Origin: Hippophae tibetana
Taxonomy: Eukaryota > Streptophyta > Magnoliopsida > Rosales > Elaeagnaceae
Length of the DNA stretch: 64,000 bases
Assembly: GCA_037013495.1 (NCBI GenBank)
Contig: CM072805.1
Coordinates: forward strand, 39,303,169-39,367,168
Direction: 5' to 3'
In this document: in pieces, positions 11,371 through 22,014 of the stretch
Position numbering within the stretch: the stretch's first letter is position 1
Layout of the letters: every line of letters starts with the position of its first letter
Program-made: the position numbers and the translations under genes
The notes under the pieces: generated by a model
Seen by the model: the letters and a program-made list of their open reading frames with translations, nothing else
Told to the model about the DNA's origin: nothing
Databases searched by the model: none

Positions 11371-11601
11371 TGAAGAAACAATCAGAAGAGAAAATCAATG
11401 TTTTCCTCAGTATATTTTCTTAATTTGTATCGGATATGTACATTTGTTTATATAGACAAATATCAATTACTATTTCAACAACCACCATGATTGAATTACA
11501 TGGTTTATAGCTGCTTGGTAAGCGCCGTATATATTGGAAAAAACATTTGGTGTCGGTGCAGTATTTGTTGAAATGTGTTACAATGTTTGTTGAATTCAAC
11601 A
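11371..11601 (-). repeat. 5' LTR of the second copia element
   Basis: It is the 231-bp partner of 6390-6620 with TG...CA ends. The adjacent initiator-Met primer site on its low-coordinate side shows it is the upstream LTR of a minus-strand element. Confidence 0.92.
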
Positions 11602-13677
11602 AATAATGCTAATTAACTAGAGGGTTTACACCTATAATGAGAGGAACTCAATACATGTTGGGTTTGATTTCTTACTTATAGCCAAGATAAATCATAAATA
11701 GTTAGCTTTATAAGTACATAGTGTAACATAAATTATAAGTGCCATAAGCAGAGAAACAAGCATGAAAACTTTGCCTTGTTTCAGTGGAAACAGAAAGATG
11801 AAGCCTTAGGAAAATATTAACAGACAACAGTGTAATATGAAGAAAAAAATCACGAGTTATGCATAATATTGAAGTCACTTTTGTTTGAATTAATTTTCAC
11901 CTTGATGCAAAAAAATCCAGTCCGCCATATAGCATAAATACCCTCTATAACCAAGTAAGTTGTCATCCAATCAAACTACAGTTTGTCAATGAGAGTGCAG
12001 TACACTCTGAGGTTCTATTGACACTGCAGTCCAACTTAACAATCCGTTGTTTCAACTTGCAAAGACGATAAGGGCTCCCATTCCATAAATTATTTTGTTG
12101 GGAGAATCGTGACCGAGGAAAGGAGCAAATGGCCAGCTATGATATGCTGGAGTTGGATAAACATTAGTGGGAAGTTGTCACAAAGTAAGATTCAGTCTAG
12201 GTTACATATGCAGAAGTTCTTATAGCAGGGGAAAGAATAATATTAGCAGCATGCTCAGAGCTAGTACTCATATGCTCTGTATTTCCTCCCCATCTCAGGA
12301 AGAAACTTCTTCCAATAGTCTTGATTGCGACTAGATATCCTAAATATACATATATTTCTTGTTTTAACATCTTTAAATGGCCTCTCAAGATGGTTTTCTA
12401 ATATGATAAAACTACAAGTATTAAGCAAATTCTCAGAAGAACTTTATTCCTTTCACTCAACAAATTTTGGAGATCGGGAAAATCAAAGAAATTTAAAAAT
12501 TTCAAGCCTTAAATTTTGGCATCTGAGACTTTAGAACCAAAAGCCTATACATTTAAAACCAAGATCTAAAATATAGATGTTGATATGAGATTTATATTTT
12601 AAGAAAATGTCCAAGATATTATAAGCAAAATTTTGTTTTTTTTTAAATTATTAAAAATTTATCAAAATCATGAAATTTATTTATAAAATATCAAAATAAT
12701 TAATTATTTATCTTTTTAAACTCAGTTTCTATTAAATACATATATTTATAAAAATTATGATATAATATTCAATTTGAATCAAAATATTACAAAATAACTA
12801 GTTAAATACGAAATAATTATTTAAATTATAAATTTTATTATTATTATAAATAAATAAACTTTGATAATATATAATAAATTTTAAATTATAAAAAAATATA
12901 GGTAAAACTAATAAATTAAATATAAAAATGAGATACAAATAAAAAATATATAGGAAAAGAAGTTTAAAATATTGTTCTAAATAAATAATATTTTGATTGA
13001 ATATAAAAGAAAAAAACTATTAATAAATAAATTAAAAGGTAAATTATTTAAAAAATAAAAAAAAATAATATGAAATGATATTTTATCAATAATTTCGTCG
13101 TAATATCTATAATATCTACAATATTTTGACCAAAAAATAATTTTTTCTCAATATTTTGTCAACAATGACTAACATTCTTGATATTTTTTTGACATTTTAA
13201 TCAAAAAATATAAATATCATGTTTAAATGTTAATATACTTAAAAAATAATACTGAGAACGTGATTATATTGTAACATTTCAATCATTGCTCAAAACATAA
13301 GACAATATGAAAGGCCGGAAAAGTAACGATAATACGAAACCATAAGGCATATACGACAATACAATACTGTAAAGAAACCTGTTTCTAGGAAATGTTATTA
13401 GTGCTCCAACCGAATGGCGCTGAAAACATCATCCTTAACTTTTATTGTATACAGTTTTAGTATCATATGCTTCTTTTTTCCTCCTACTCAGAAACAAGTG
13501 AGACTACTCGTTTAAGACATCAACATTGATTCTAACATTAGAAATGCCATAGTCTACTTGAAAACCCAATTTCATATAAACTCCACGAACAACTAAAAAG
13601 TATATTTAGCGCAGATTCAAACAAAAATCCAAATTCAACGAACAATACATTCTTTAAAAAAATCCAGGAACACTCAC
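11602..13677. other. remnant of glycosyltransferase intron 1, AT-rich, no gene seen
   Basis: This stretch lies between the second copia element and exon 1b of the glycosyltransferase pseudogene. It is strongly AT-rich, especially 12550-13250. Short open stretches on either strand show no recognisable similarity. Confidence 0.5.
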
Positions 13678-13848
13678 AAGAGCAAGTCTGGATGTCGAAT
13701 ACCAAGCCTGGGCACGTTTCTAATCCGGTCAGGTCCATCATCCTCTGAAAACTTCCGAGCGAGCCTCCCAGCTACGAACTTCAACGTGATCTCAAACTTC
13801 AATCCCTCTCTCAATAGCCTCCCCCTCTCATTCCTTCCTCTGAACACA

Positions 13849-15034
13849 AGGGTTTTTTATCCATTTCATAATATTTACTCAATTCACACATTATTCCTAT
13901 AATTATTAATCTAGATTCACATATTTAGGTTCATTTAACCCAAACATCAAAAACACATGAATAACTAAAAGAAACATACTGGATTTTAAACCTATGGTTT
14001 GGTTAAATGCAACTTTGAAGCATTATTTTGGGAGACTCATTTCATATAAATGTGTGTTTGTGATTGATTTGTGTTCTTTCTTGTAAGTTCTTAAAAATCA
14101 TATATTTATATGGTTTAAATGATAATTGGATGAATAAAAAATTAAATTTTAAAATTCATTTACCGACGAGAAAAAAATGTGTTTATTTATGTTTGTATTA
14201 AGTAAACAAAATAACAATACTTGAAATATTTTATATAATATTTATTTTTTTGATAAGATGTAAGATATTATAATAAAAAGGTTCTATCTACGTATGTGCA
14301 CATAGATAGTACAAATACTCGATGTTTCTTTCAAAAATTAAGAATTTCAATTATATGTGTGTATGTTTTACGGACACAAATGATGTCTAATTTCAATGAG
14401 TCTTGTATAATCCATTTTTTGTTGCATATAGGTTTTATTTTCCTTCTTAGAATAACTCTTAGTTTCCTTGTGATTGTCCAAGAGTTATTTCAATTGTTAA
14501 AAAAATTTGTTTGGATAGTTTCATGACATTTATCTGTAATAGTTTAAATGATATTTATTGAATAAGTTTCAATGGAATTTATTGTAACAGTTTCAACGGT
14601 CAACTGAAACTTAATACGGTTAAAACATACCATTAATTGTATTAGATTTGATTTTCAATTGATACATTTAAATGTTTATATAATTTAGTATGCGGTTAAG
14701 AAAAAATATTCATATAATTTAGTATGCGGTTAAGAAAAAATATTCGTTACTCTCATATTTTTTCTTCCAATAAAATCATTTTCTTTTTAAAAAAATTATT
14801 CTAGAGTAACGCTTTAATGTAATAGAGTATAAGTAAATTCAATTCATCCCAATTAAATTTAATATGATAGAAACTTTGATATTTATAACTATTTAATTTT
14901 TTCTTTATTTTATTATAAATTATACCTTATTTTAATTCCCTAATTTCTTATCTTTATAATTAATATTTCTTATTCAAAACTTGTTATTACATTACAATAT
15001 TTCCTATACTAATGTGTCAATTGAGACTCAAAAC
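13849..15034. mobile_element. unidentified insertion of about 1.2 kb inside glycosyltransferase exon 1
   Basis: The exon 1 coding similarity stops after the membrane anchor (SMVLQSGV, about 15040) and resumes with VFR and ERGRLLREGL at about 13848. The AT-rich stretch between them is therefore foreign to the exon. I found no terminal repeats, transposase or clear target duplication, so its class is unknown. An intron at this point is possible, but no good GT/AG pair is visible. Confidence 0.5.
14678..14745. repeat. 34-bp tandem direct repeat, two copies
   Basis: The unit starts ATATAATTTAGTATGCGGTT and occurs at 14678-14711 and 14712-14745 with no difference seen. It lies within the 1.2-kb insertion in exon 1 of the glycosyltransferase pseudogene. 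Confidence 0.9.
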
Positions 15035-15278
15035 TCGAACACCACTTTGCAACACCATGGACACTACTGCGAACAAGAACAAAGCCAAGACAATTACTAA
15101 ATAAACTGTCGACTTCCCTTTGAACGGATACAACCACGATAGGCCTTTGCAATTTCAACGGCTATGGAGTGATCGGGCACCCAATTTGCGATCTGATAAA
15201 GTTCTTGTTTGGTCAGGAAGATATCTAAGGTTTGGATTATGCTTGAAACGAAGCCGATCACGGATCGGGTGATAGCCT

Positions 15279-15560
15279 TGTAGAAGACTATGCTTCAACT
15301 GTGCAACCAACTTCAATTAATCAAAATTAAGTGGGTGTGCCAGTTCAACAAAATAACAGAAACAATTTATGCGTGTGTAATGGCTTTGGAAATGATAACA
15401 GAGGTTGTTAGACTAATGGCTACATTGAGTAGTTAGTTTCTGTAAAGTTAGCAACAATCACTGTCTATAAAAGGAGCATTTGTACATTCATTGTAATTCA
15501 AGAAAAGAAATACAGAATATATCAGTTTTATCAAAGTTATCCTCTCAATTCTTCTCTTCA
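15279..15560 (+). repeat. 5' LTR of the plus-strand copia element
   Basis: It is homologous to 22015-22290. Shared blocks include TGATAACAGAGGTTGTTAGA, a CTATAAAAG TATA-like box followed by GCATTTGTACA, and TTGTAATTCAAGAAAAGAAA. The 3' edge is uncertain because similarity fades around CTCAATT at 15545-15560 and no clean primer site follows. Confidence 0.8.
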
Positions 15561-16229
15561 TCTCTTTCTTAACTTTCTGGCTTTATCTTCGTGATGGTTC
15601 CTGATCTTTGTTACTTCTTCACTAGTTTAGATTGAATTATCAAAGTTATAAGTGTCAATGTGATAATACATACTTGGTGACTTTTCATTATCAAATATTA
15701 TAACTCTATAAAAATAAAGTTATTTGGTTACTTCTATACCACTTATTTATCTTGTTTTTACTTAAATATTAAGAATAAATTTAATTTGTGTTTAAAATGA
15801 TGATGTATGTGAAAAAAGATCAAACGATAGAACAAAAATAACTAAAAATTATGATAAATATAGGATAAAAAAAGAGTAGATCTATCTAAACATTTGTAGA
15901 TTGATCAAGGGTTCATCACTTGATCTATTGAGAATAGGTTAGATCGATCGAATGATAAGGATTTTAACGCGTTATACTAAATTCTAACTTTTAATCTCAA
16001 CCCTTGGATCAAAATAATACGAATTCTAATATAATGAGAATCAATTTTAACCTATTTAAAGAATCATAAGAAGTCATAAATAAAATATAATTAAGAATAA
16101 CAAAACCTTAACAACTACCAAGAATATAAAATAAGAGAAAAAGTTCAATAGGAGTTTAAAGAAAATACAATTTTGTGAAAGATTTAAGAGAAAATTAATG
16201 CTAAAAATCAAGAGATTGAGTGTATCTCT

Positions 16230-16740
16230 TCTTCTTCTCTCTGTAGGATCTTTGTCTAATGACAAGACTTGAGAAATTATCAAAATTATGGTGGTTTTGG
16301 TAGTGTTTCTACTAGAAACTCTTACAATAACTATCAAAATCTAGGTAATAACTCACAATTCAACAATTTTTTTGGCAGAGGCTAACGTGGAAAGAGTAAA
16401 GGTTATAATAACAATGAAAGACACATCTGTTAGCTTTGTGGCAAGGTTGGATATCTAGTTTCTAGGTATTAGTTTAGATTTGATCATAACTTTCAACTAC
16501 CAGCTAACAATAATCAGCAAGGCTCAGGGTTCAATTCTAACTCCTATTAAGGAAGTCAACAACCTTCAGTTTTAATAGCCACACCAGAAACTATTAATGA
16601 GCCAGTTTAATATCCAGACTCTAGAACTACACACCATGTAACATCTGACCCTGCCAATCTTGCTACCAAATCTGAGTATATTGGCTTTGAAAAAAATTAC
16701 ATAGGTAATGGATCTAGATTTTACATGCAACATATTGGCA
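16230..16740 (+). pseudogene. gag C-terminus and protease start of the plus-strand copia element
   Basis: The plus-strand reading has Asn/Gly-rich gag tail sequence (NSYNNYQN, LGNNSQFNN), a degraded zinc knuckle (CGKVGYLVSR) and HHVTSDPANLATKSEYIG, the region after a retropepsin active site. It has several stops. The similarity ends at about 16740, where minus-strand integrase sequence begins. Confidence 0.75.
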
Positions 16741-17076
16741 GTAATACCTTTTCTCATGAATGTGACATCTGGTAGACTTCCTAATCTCCCTCCCCGGTCG
16801 AGTAGTGGTAATAGATTTTGGTTGTTGATTAATCGGTGATGATGGTGACAGAACATCTACCTCAACTGAGATCTTTTCTTGATCATCAATTTCATCTTCA
16901 CCACGATCGATAATCGATGAAATATTTTCTAGATCTTCTTGAGTCTTAAGAATCAACTTAGAAAGAGTATTTAGACTTTCATTCTCTTTCTCTGAATTTG
17001 TCTGTCTTAGCATAACAGACTCGTCGAATGTGACATCTCGGCTTGAGATGATCTTCTTAGATTCACCACATCAAAG

Positions 17077-17811
17077 TCAAAATCCTTTAACTCCTTCCTT
17101 AAAGCCCAAGAAAACAACTTTCTTTGCTCTAGGATCCAGTTTGGATTCACTAACATGAAAATATGTAGGATATCCAAATATTCGCAATGAATCATAATCA
17201 GTAGCAGGTTGTCCAGACCATACCTTTTTACGAGTTATCCCATCTAATGTAGTTGCAGGAAATCTATTGACTATATAAATTGCATATGACAAAGCCTCAA
17301 CCCAAAACGTCTTGTTTAATTTGGATTGAGATAGCATACATCGAACTTTCTCAACCAAAATACGATTCATTCTTTCTACAACTCCATTCTGTTATGGTGT
17401 ACGAAGAACTAAAAAATGTCTAATTATCCTTTCATCTTGACAAACTTTGAAGAAGAGATCTAATTTGTACTTGCCACCATTATCAAATCTGAGCCTCTTA
17501 ATTTTCCTGTCTGTTTGAGTCTCAATCATTTTCTTCCATTTAAGAAAGATATCCATAACTTCATCTTTATGACTCATGGTGTATATCCAGACATATCTAG
17601 AGAAATCATCAATAAAAGTCACAAACCAACGTTTACCTCTAAGTGAAACATTCTTGGAAGGTCTCCAGACATCCGTGTGAATATAATCAAGAGATCCCTT
17701 AGTACGATGAATGGAAATACTGAACTTGACTCTTGTTTGTCTTCCCATTACACAATGCTCGCAGAAATCAAACTTTCCAGTCTTGACACCTTTCAAAAGA
17801 CCTTTCTTCAT
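17077..17811 (-). pseudogene. Tnt1-like integrase pieces
   Basis: The 17811-17392 part has CEHCVMGRQTRVKF and YIHTDVW with the first Asp, FIDDFSRYVWIY, and LRFDNGGKYK with the second Asp (Gly-Gly-Lys replaces the usual Gly-x-Glu). A TAA interrupts near 17395, before the QNGV..RMNR block that would hold the catalytic Glu. The 17370-17077 part resumes with MNRILVEKVRCML, FWVEALSYAIYIVNRFP and FLGFKEGVKGF. Confidence 0.85.
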
Positions 17812-17817
17812 TAATCC

Positions 17818-18123
17818 TTACAAAGCCTTTTCACCGACATTCCCTAAGCGCATGCGCCACAAGCAAGAAGAATCATTTGTCTTTTCTTCAGAACTACTTG
17901 AGACAGCTGCTCTTCCTGTAACTGTACTCCCATCTAGGAAATACAAGTTCGCCTTCCGAGTACCCTTCGTCACTACAAATACACCTCGTGCATCTTTCAA
18001 GACTCCATTTTCCAATGTTACCGTGTAACCATAAGAATCTAGAACACCTAGAGAAATAAGGTTTTTCTTTAGGTCAGGAATATACCTTACATTTGTAAGT
18101 CGTCTGATTGTACCATCGTGCAT
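17818..18123 (-). pseudogene. Tnt1-like protease tail and GAG-pre-integrase
   Basis: The stretch reads RLTNVRYIPDLKKNLISLGVLDSYGYTV in part, the copia region after the protease, then the pre-integrase start LWRMRLGNVGEKAL (usually LWHMRLGH). A stop at about 17817 separates it from integrase. Confidence 0.8.
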
Positions 18124-18347
18124 CTTTAGTCGTATTGTTCCGATCCTTTTTGTCTAACAGGCACTGTCGTTACCCATAAGCACAAATCCTTCATCGAGCT
18201 CCTCAAAGCTCGAAAACCAATGTATGTTTGGACATATATGATAAGAACATCCAGAATCAAAGATCCACTTATCTAAGTAGGTTTCTGATGATGAAACTGA
18301 AAAGGATGATTCTTCATCTTCATCGGCCTTATGTGTAACATTTGCAT

Positions 18348-18779
18348 TTAACCTGTCTTTGTTTGGGCAATCTTTCTTCCAGTGTCATTTCTGGTGATAA
18401 TAGGTACACTTGTCCTTCGTAGGACGACTTCTGGATGACTCTCCTTTGGCTGCTGCAATGCTTCTGATATTGAGTCTCTATGATCATATTGATCCTTCTT
18501 TCGGTACTTGTTATTTACCAAAGCATTTGAAACATCTACGAACTTAACCTCATATTTTCCATATAACAAGGTTGTGGTTAATTGTTCATAGCTCTCAGGT
18601 AATGAATTCAGCAACAACAAAGCTTTATCTGCATCGATAATTTTAACATCTAAATTTTGTATATTAGTCAAAACTTTATTGAAATTATCTAAGTGCTCAA
18701 TCATAAGAGTACCTTTCTTGTACTGGAAACAAAATAGTTTCTTTTTCATGTAGAGTTTGTTCTCAATACTTTTCGTCAT
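18348..18779 (-). pseudogene. Tnt1-like gag
   Basis: The open stretch contains HLDNFNKVLTNIQNLDV, DADKALLLLNSLPESYEQL and the DVSNALVNN region, characteristic of Tnt1/Tork gag (UBN2). The zinc knuckle, read as CTYYHQKWHWKKDC in a shifted frame near 18370-18410, is displaced by a frameshift. Confidence 0.85.
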
Positions 18780-19498
18780 TTACTTTTCCTCTAGTTTCTT
18801 CGAGAGAACTACAACTACATTCTCTTTCATGACAAAGTACTTCTGATATTTTCCTAGGCATAGTCGAATTATGCCACAAGCTTATCGGTTGACATAATTC
18901 TAATCTTCATTTGAATAATCTCTTGGCCTGGTCTCCAAGGATATATTAGATACTTCTCGGAACAATAGATCTAATACTTCACATTTCCACATGCCAAAGT
19001 TATTAGTGCCGTTGAATTTCTCCACCTCAAACTTTGCGTTAAACAACATAGTTCTTCGAGTAGAACAACTTGGTTTTCCAAAAATTCTAAGGTTAGCTTT
19101 TTCACCTTATTCGATCTCTTTTATATCAGCCATAAGTATAAATGGATAACAAAAATTTTATACTTATAACTCAAAACAGTATTTTTCCAAATTTTATACC
19201 TTATTTGAAAAAAAACGGAGTCCGCGATTGAATCTAGAATGATCCAATTAGCTAGGAATAGGTCCAAATCAACTAAAAACGGATGAAAACCGAACCAACT
19301 TGGTCCAAATATCACTAGTGACGAGTTGACTCGGTCTAACTCAGTGAGATGACTTAATTGCTGGCAGCAGCACTCTGACGGCTTCTGGCGATGATTTTGA
19401 CTTCCATTTTGAGTGATTCTTTTACCGTTGCGTTCTTCTCGTTGATAGCTTCGATTTTATATATAATACTATTATATTTGGCTACGATATCAATTTGT

Positions 19499-19935
19499 TG
19501 TGTATAGAAGCAATAAATAATGGTATATGAATATATATCAAAGCGGTAAAAGAACACACAAAATTTATGTGGTTCAGCAATTTGCCTAGGTTCACAGGAG
19601 TCAACATATATTATTGAATTGAGTAGGAAATATACAGAATACAAATACAAATTTTCTCACTAATAATATCTCTCAAGTGTTTCCCAAACTCACTAAGTAT
19701 TTTCTCTCTTTGAGTTTGCTTATGTTCTCTCTGATTTTTTCTGATTTTTATCTTGTTCTTAAATGCATGAATTCCCCCATATTTATAGATGAATCAAGGC
19801 TCCCTTTCCCTAAATTGTGTCATAATTTAAGCCTTAAATTAGGCCATTAATTTCCTTAAATTATGCCACAAATTAGGTCATTAATTTCCCTAAATTATGT
19901 CACTAATTTGTTACTTTTAGAGTCAATATTCAACA
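19499..19935 (-). repeat. 5' LTR of the nested Tnt1-like element
   Basis: The minus strand begins TGTTGAATATTGACTC at 19935, contains a TATAAATATGGGGG box, and ends near 19499 beside a degenerate primer-site-like sequence (TTGATATCGTAGCC against TTGGTATCAGAGCC). Within it, plus-strand 19805-19912 repeats related motifs of the form TAAATTATGTCACTAATTT. The partner LTR is missing, so edges are approximate. Confidence 0.6.
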
Positions 19936-19939
19936 ACCT

Positions 19940-20840
19940 ATACATACCTTTTCTTCTTCTTTGTTTGATGTGTCCACTTCAACCCTTAATTCTTGTGATT
20001 CTGAGTCTCTAGAGTTGTCTCCATCATTTCTCTTCCTACTAGTTGTTCTACTTTACCCACTTGTGAAAACGTTTTACCCTTACTAAATTCTTATGATCAG
20101 TATATTGTTATACCATTGGATCAGCCTGGTGCTACTACATCTTTTTCTCCTGGCTTCATAATTCCCACTTTGGCATCCAATGTTCCTATTAAGTCCAACA
20201 CTCATGCAATGACAACGAGGGGTAAAGCTAGTATCAAAATGCCTAAAGTTTTAAATGTTACTGTATCATCTAATATTTAAGAACCTACCTTAGTTAAAAA
20301 TGCTCTTACACACCTTGACTAGTATAAGGCTACGTAGAATGAGCTTGCAGCTTTTCAACTCAATAGCACTTGGTCCATAGTTCCCAAGCCAAAAAACAGG
20401 AAAGTCATTGGTAGTAAGTGGTGTTTTGCATTAAAAGACTTCTTAATGGGATAATTGAGAGACATAAAACTAGGTTGTTAGTTAAGGAGTATAATCGAAT
20501 TTGTGGCTTTGATTTTAGGAAAAAATTTACACCTATTATCAAGTTTGTTATAGTTCACATTATTATCATTTTAGTTTTAACTTATGGTCGGCCTTTAAGA
20601 CAGATTGATTTAAATAATACACTTTTATATGATTATCTGGATGAAAAAGTGTTTATGAAATAACCAGAGGGTTTTAGTGATCTTTAATTTCCTAATTATG
20701 TTTATAAGTTCGATAAAACTTTACATTATCTAGAATAATCTGCAATAGCTTAATTTGTTAAACTTAATTCTACTTTACGTAGTCAAATCAAGTTTGATAG
20801 TTCTTTATTCTTCTTGCCATCATCCTCTCTCTCTTAAGGT
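19940..20840 (+). pseudogene. copia pre-RT linker and RT N-terminal half
   Basis: After a Ser/Thr-rich linker come THAMTTRGKA, FQLNSTWSIVPKPKNRKVIGSKW, ERHKTRLLVKEYN, FDFRKKFTPIIK and RPLRQIDLNNTLL, degraded versions of the copia RT opening and its palm block. Several stops are present. The reading continues as [17 protein letters not shown] before being cut by mitochondrial sequence at about 20841. Confidence 0.8.
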
Positions 20841-21070
20841 ATCTATCCACCTCTCCAGACACAATATCTTGAGTACCTATGATGGTGACCACATCTGTTG
20901 GCATGTGATGTTTGGACATAGAATCGAGTCCTTGTGAATGGGCAAAGCCAGGTGCTTTTATTTTACGACGGTAGGGACGATTGCTTCCATTACTGACCAG
21001 AAAGACGCCAAATTCTCCTTTAGGTGCTTCAACTGCGGTATAGGTAGAAGAAGCTGGTACGGAAAAACCT
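20841..21070 (-). pseudogene. nad7: nuclear copy of a mitochondrial nad7 segment (NUMT)
   Basis: The minus strand encodes an uninterrupted stretch of about 76 residues identical in style to the C-terminus of mitochondrial NADH dehydrogenase subunit 7 (49-kDa subunit of complex I). It starts [20 protein letters not shown], passes [18 protein letters not shown] and [16 protein letters not shown], and ends at SGEVDR, the normal last residues of the protein. It stops abruptly at both edges and is flanked by RT sequence of the plus-strand copia element (KFDSSLF before, YVLIYADDI after). No stops are present, which suggests fairly recent arrival or slow decay. It has no promoter or start and cannot make complex I subunit. 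Confidence 0.93.
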
Positions 21071-21160
21071 ATGTCTTGATATATGCTGATGATATTATCG
21101 TTAGAAGATCTTCTTCAAAAGATGTGAATTCTCTTATTCAATTATTTGGCTGATGACAAT
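21071..21160 (+). pseudogene. copia RT active-site segment
   Basis: The reading [24 protein letters not shown] contains the RT catalytic YADD box; copia usually has YVDD. It resumes the RT directly after the mitochondrial insert. A stop follows at about 21151. Confidence 0.85.
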
Positions 21161-21649
21161 TTGTTATTAAATTAGTCCAAGTATATCACTGTTTCTTCGT
21201 AAAGTTCACATGAGTGATTCTAAACCCTATGACACTTATGAATTCTAGTGCTCGTTTATCTATCTACTCGTACTGATTTTGAAGATCCCAAACTCTATAA
21301 AAGTGTAGTTGGTGGCTTGTAATATGTCACACTTATTAGACTAGGCTTAACTTTCAGTGTGAATAAAGTTCGTCAGTTTATGGTTTGTCCTAAGGATGTT
21401 CATTAGGCAACTATTAAAAGAATTATTTAATACCTTAAAGGTACTATTCATCATGGTATGTTATTTTAGAAAGCCAAGCTTCTTTCCCCATGAGGGTTTG
21501 CTAATATTGATTGGGCTTCTTGTCCTGATTATAGAAGTTTGCTAATATTGATTGGGTTTCTTGTCGGTAAATTTCTGGTATGTATATTTTTTGGGCCTAA
21601 TCCTATTATATGGTAGCCGAAAAGCAAAATATTATCTCTAAGTCAAGCA

Positions 21650-21955
21650 TTAAGGTAGAAAATTGCAGTCTGGCAAGTGTTACTTCTGAACTCACGTGGG
21701 TTACTATCTCTTGTATTTGAGATTAAACGATCTCCTTCTCAAGCACCTATCATTTCGTGTGATAAGCTGAGTTCTGTAGCCTTGACAGCTAACATGGTTT
21801 TTCATGCTCGTACTAAGCATTTGGAACCTGATTTATACTTTGTAAGGGAACAAGTTCTCAAAAAGTCTTTACCTGTTTATCACATCCCATCTTATGCTCA
21901 AGTTGCCAATATACTAACTAAGGCCCTTCATGCTTCTCTACATAATCATTTTTAA
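21650..21955 (+). pseudogene. copia RNase H C-terminal part
   Basis: It has ELTWVTISC, ISCDKLSSVALTANMVFHAR, TKHLEPDLYFVREQVL and YAQVANILTKALH. The last is the conserved copia end (usually QxADxLTK). It is followed by TTTGAGAGG, a polypurine tract, and the 3' LTR at 22015. Confidence 0.85.
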
Positions 21956-22014
21956 GTCAAACTGATCAGTGTCATTCCATTGTCTATGAGTTAAGACCCT
22001 GAGTTTGAGAGGCA

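Larger units (their letters stand above)
6390..11601 (-). mobile_element. complete but decayed Ty1/copia retrotransposon with two LTRs
   Basis: Two 231-bp LTRs (6390-6620 and 11371-11601), both starting TGAAGAAA and ending TTCAACA, bound a minus-strand element of 5212 bp. A primer site follows the upstream LTR and a purine tract (minus-strand CTAGAGGGGGAG) precedes the downstream LTR. Gag, protease, integrase, RT and RNase H follow in copia order but with several stops and shifts. The LTRs differ at about 20 of 231 positions by eye, 18 of them transitions. The flanking bases (ATATT and AATAA) are not an exact duplication. The element lies in intron 1 of the glycosyltransferase pseudogene. Confidence 0.93.
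3797..15278 (-). pseudogene. family 1-type (GT-B) glycosyltransferase pseudogene, split by transposons
   Basis: Minus-strand pieces match, in order, a plant membrane-anchored family 1-like glycosyltransferase; from memory the Arabidopsis relative is At5g04480. Exon 1a (15278-15035) has IRDRLRF, an internal stop, then GKSTVYLVIVLALFLF, a membrane anchor. Exon 1b (13848-13678) has ERGRLLREGLKF. Exon 2 (6276-6190) has GNMKKDPQSLMLVTV. Exon 3 (5958-5854) has IFAVEKGNALQIWEQ and a frameshift. A small exon (5696-5646) has VLVDSLEAK. A late exon (4157-3954) has VNSVLLMADIVLY, QGFPQLLIRAMTFGIP and an in-frame TAG at 3965-3963. The last piece (3869-3797) has VVDGVHGIFF. About 150 central residues were not found. 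A possible start codon, ATGGAACGAAAC, lies at 22308-22297 beyond the third copia element. The gene is non-functional. Confidence 0.85.
16740..19935 (-). mobile_element. nested Tnt1-like copia fragment, 3' end missing
   Basis: On the minus strand a 5' LTR (about 19935-19499) is followed by gag (18779-18348), GAG-pre-integrase (18123-17818), integrase core (17811-17392), late integrase (17370-17077) and the linker before RT (17013-16714, ending REIRKSTRCHIHEK). RT, RNase H and the second LTR are absent, and the integrase of the host element is absent too. The simplest reading is insertion into the host element followed by a deletion spanning one junction. Sequence style (KGSLDYIHTDVW, GKRWFVTFIDDFSRYVW, MNRILVEKVRCML) is Tnt1/Tork-like. 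Confidence 0.85.

Noticed and set aside
19805-19912. Repeated TAAATTATG(C/T)CACxAATT units as a possible CRISPR-like array
   Set aside because: Units are irregular, lie within an LTR and have no spacer structure; they are LTR-internal subrepeats in a plant genome.
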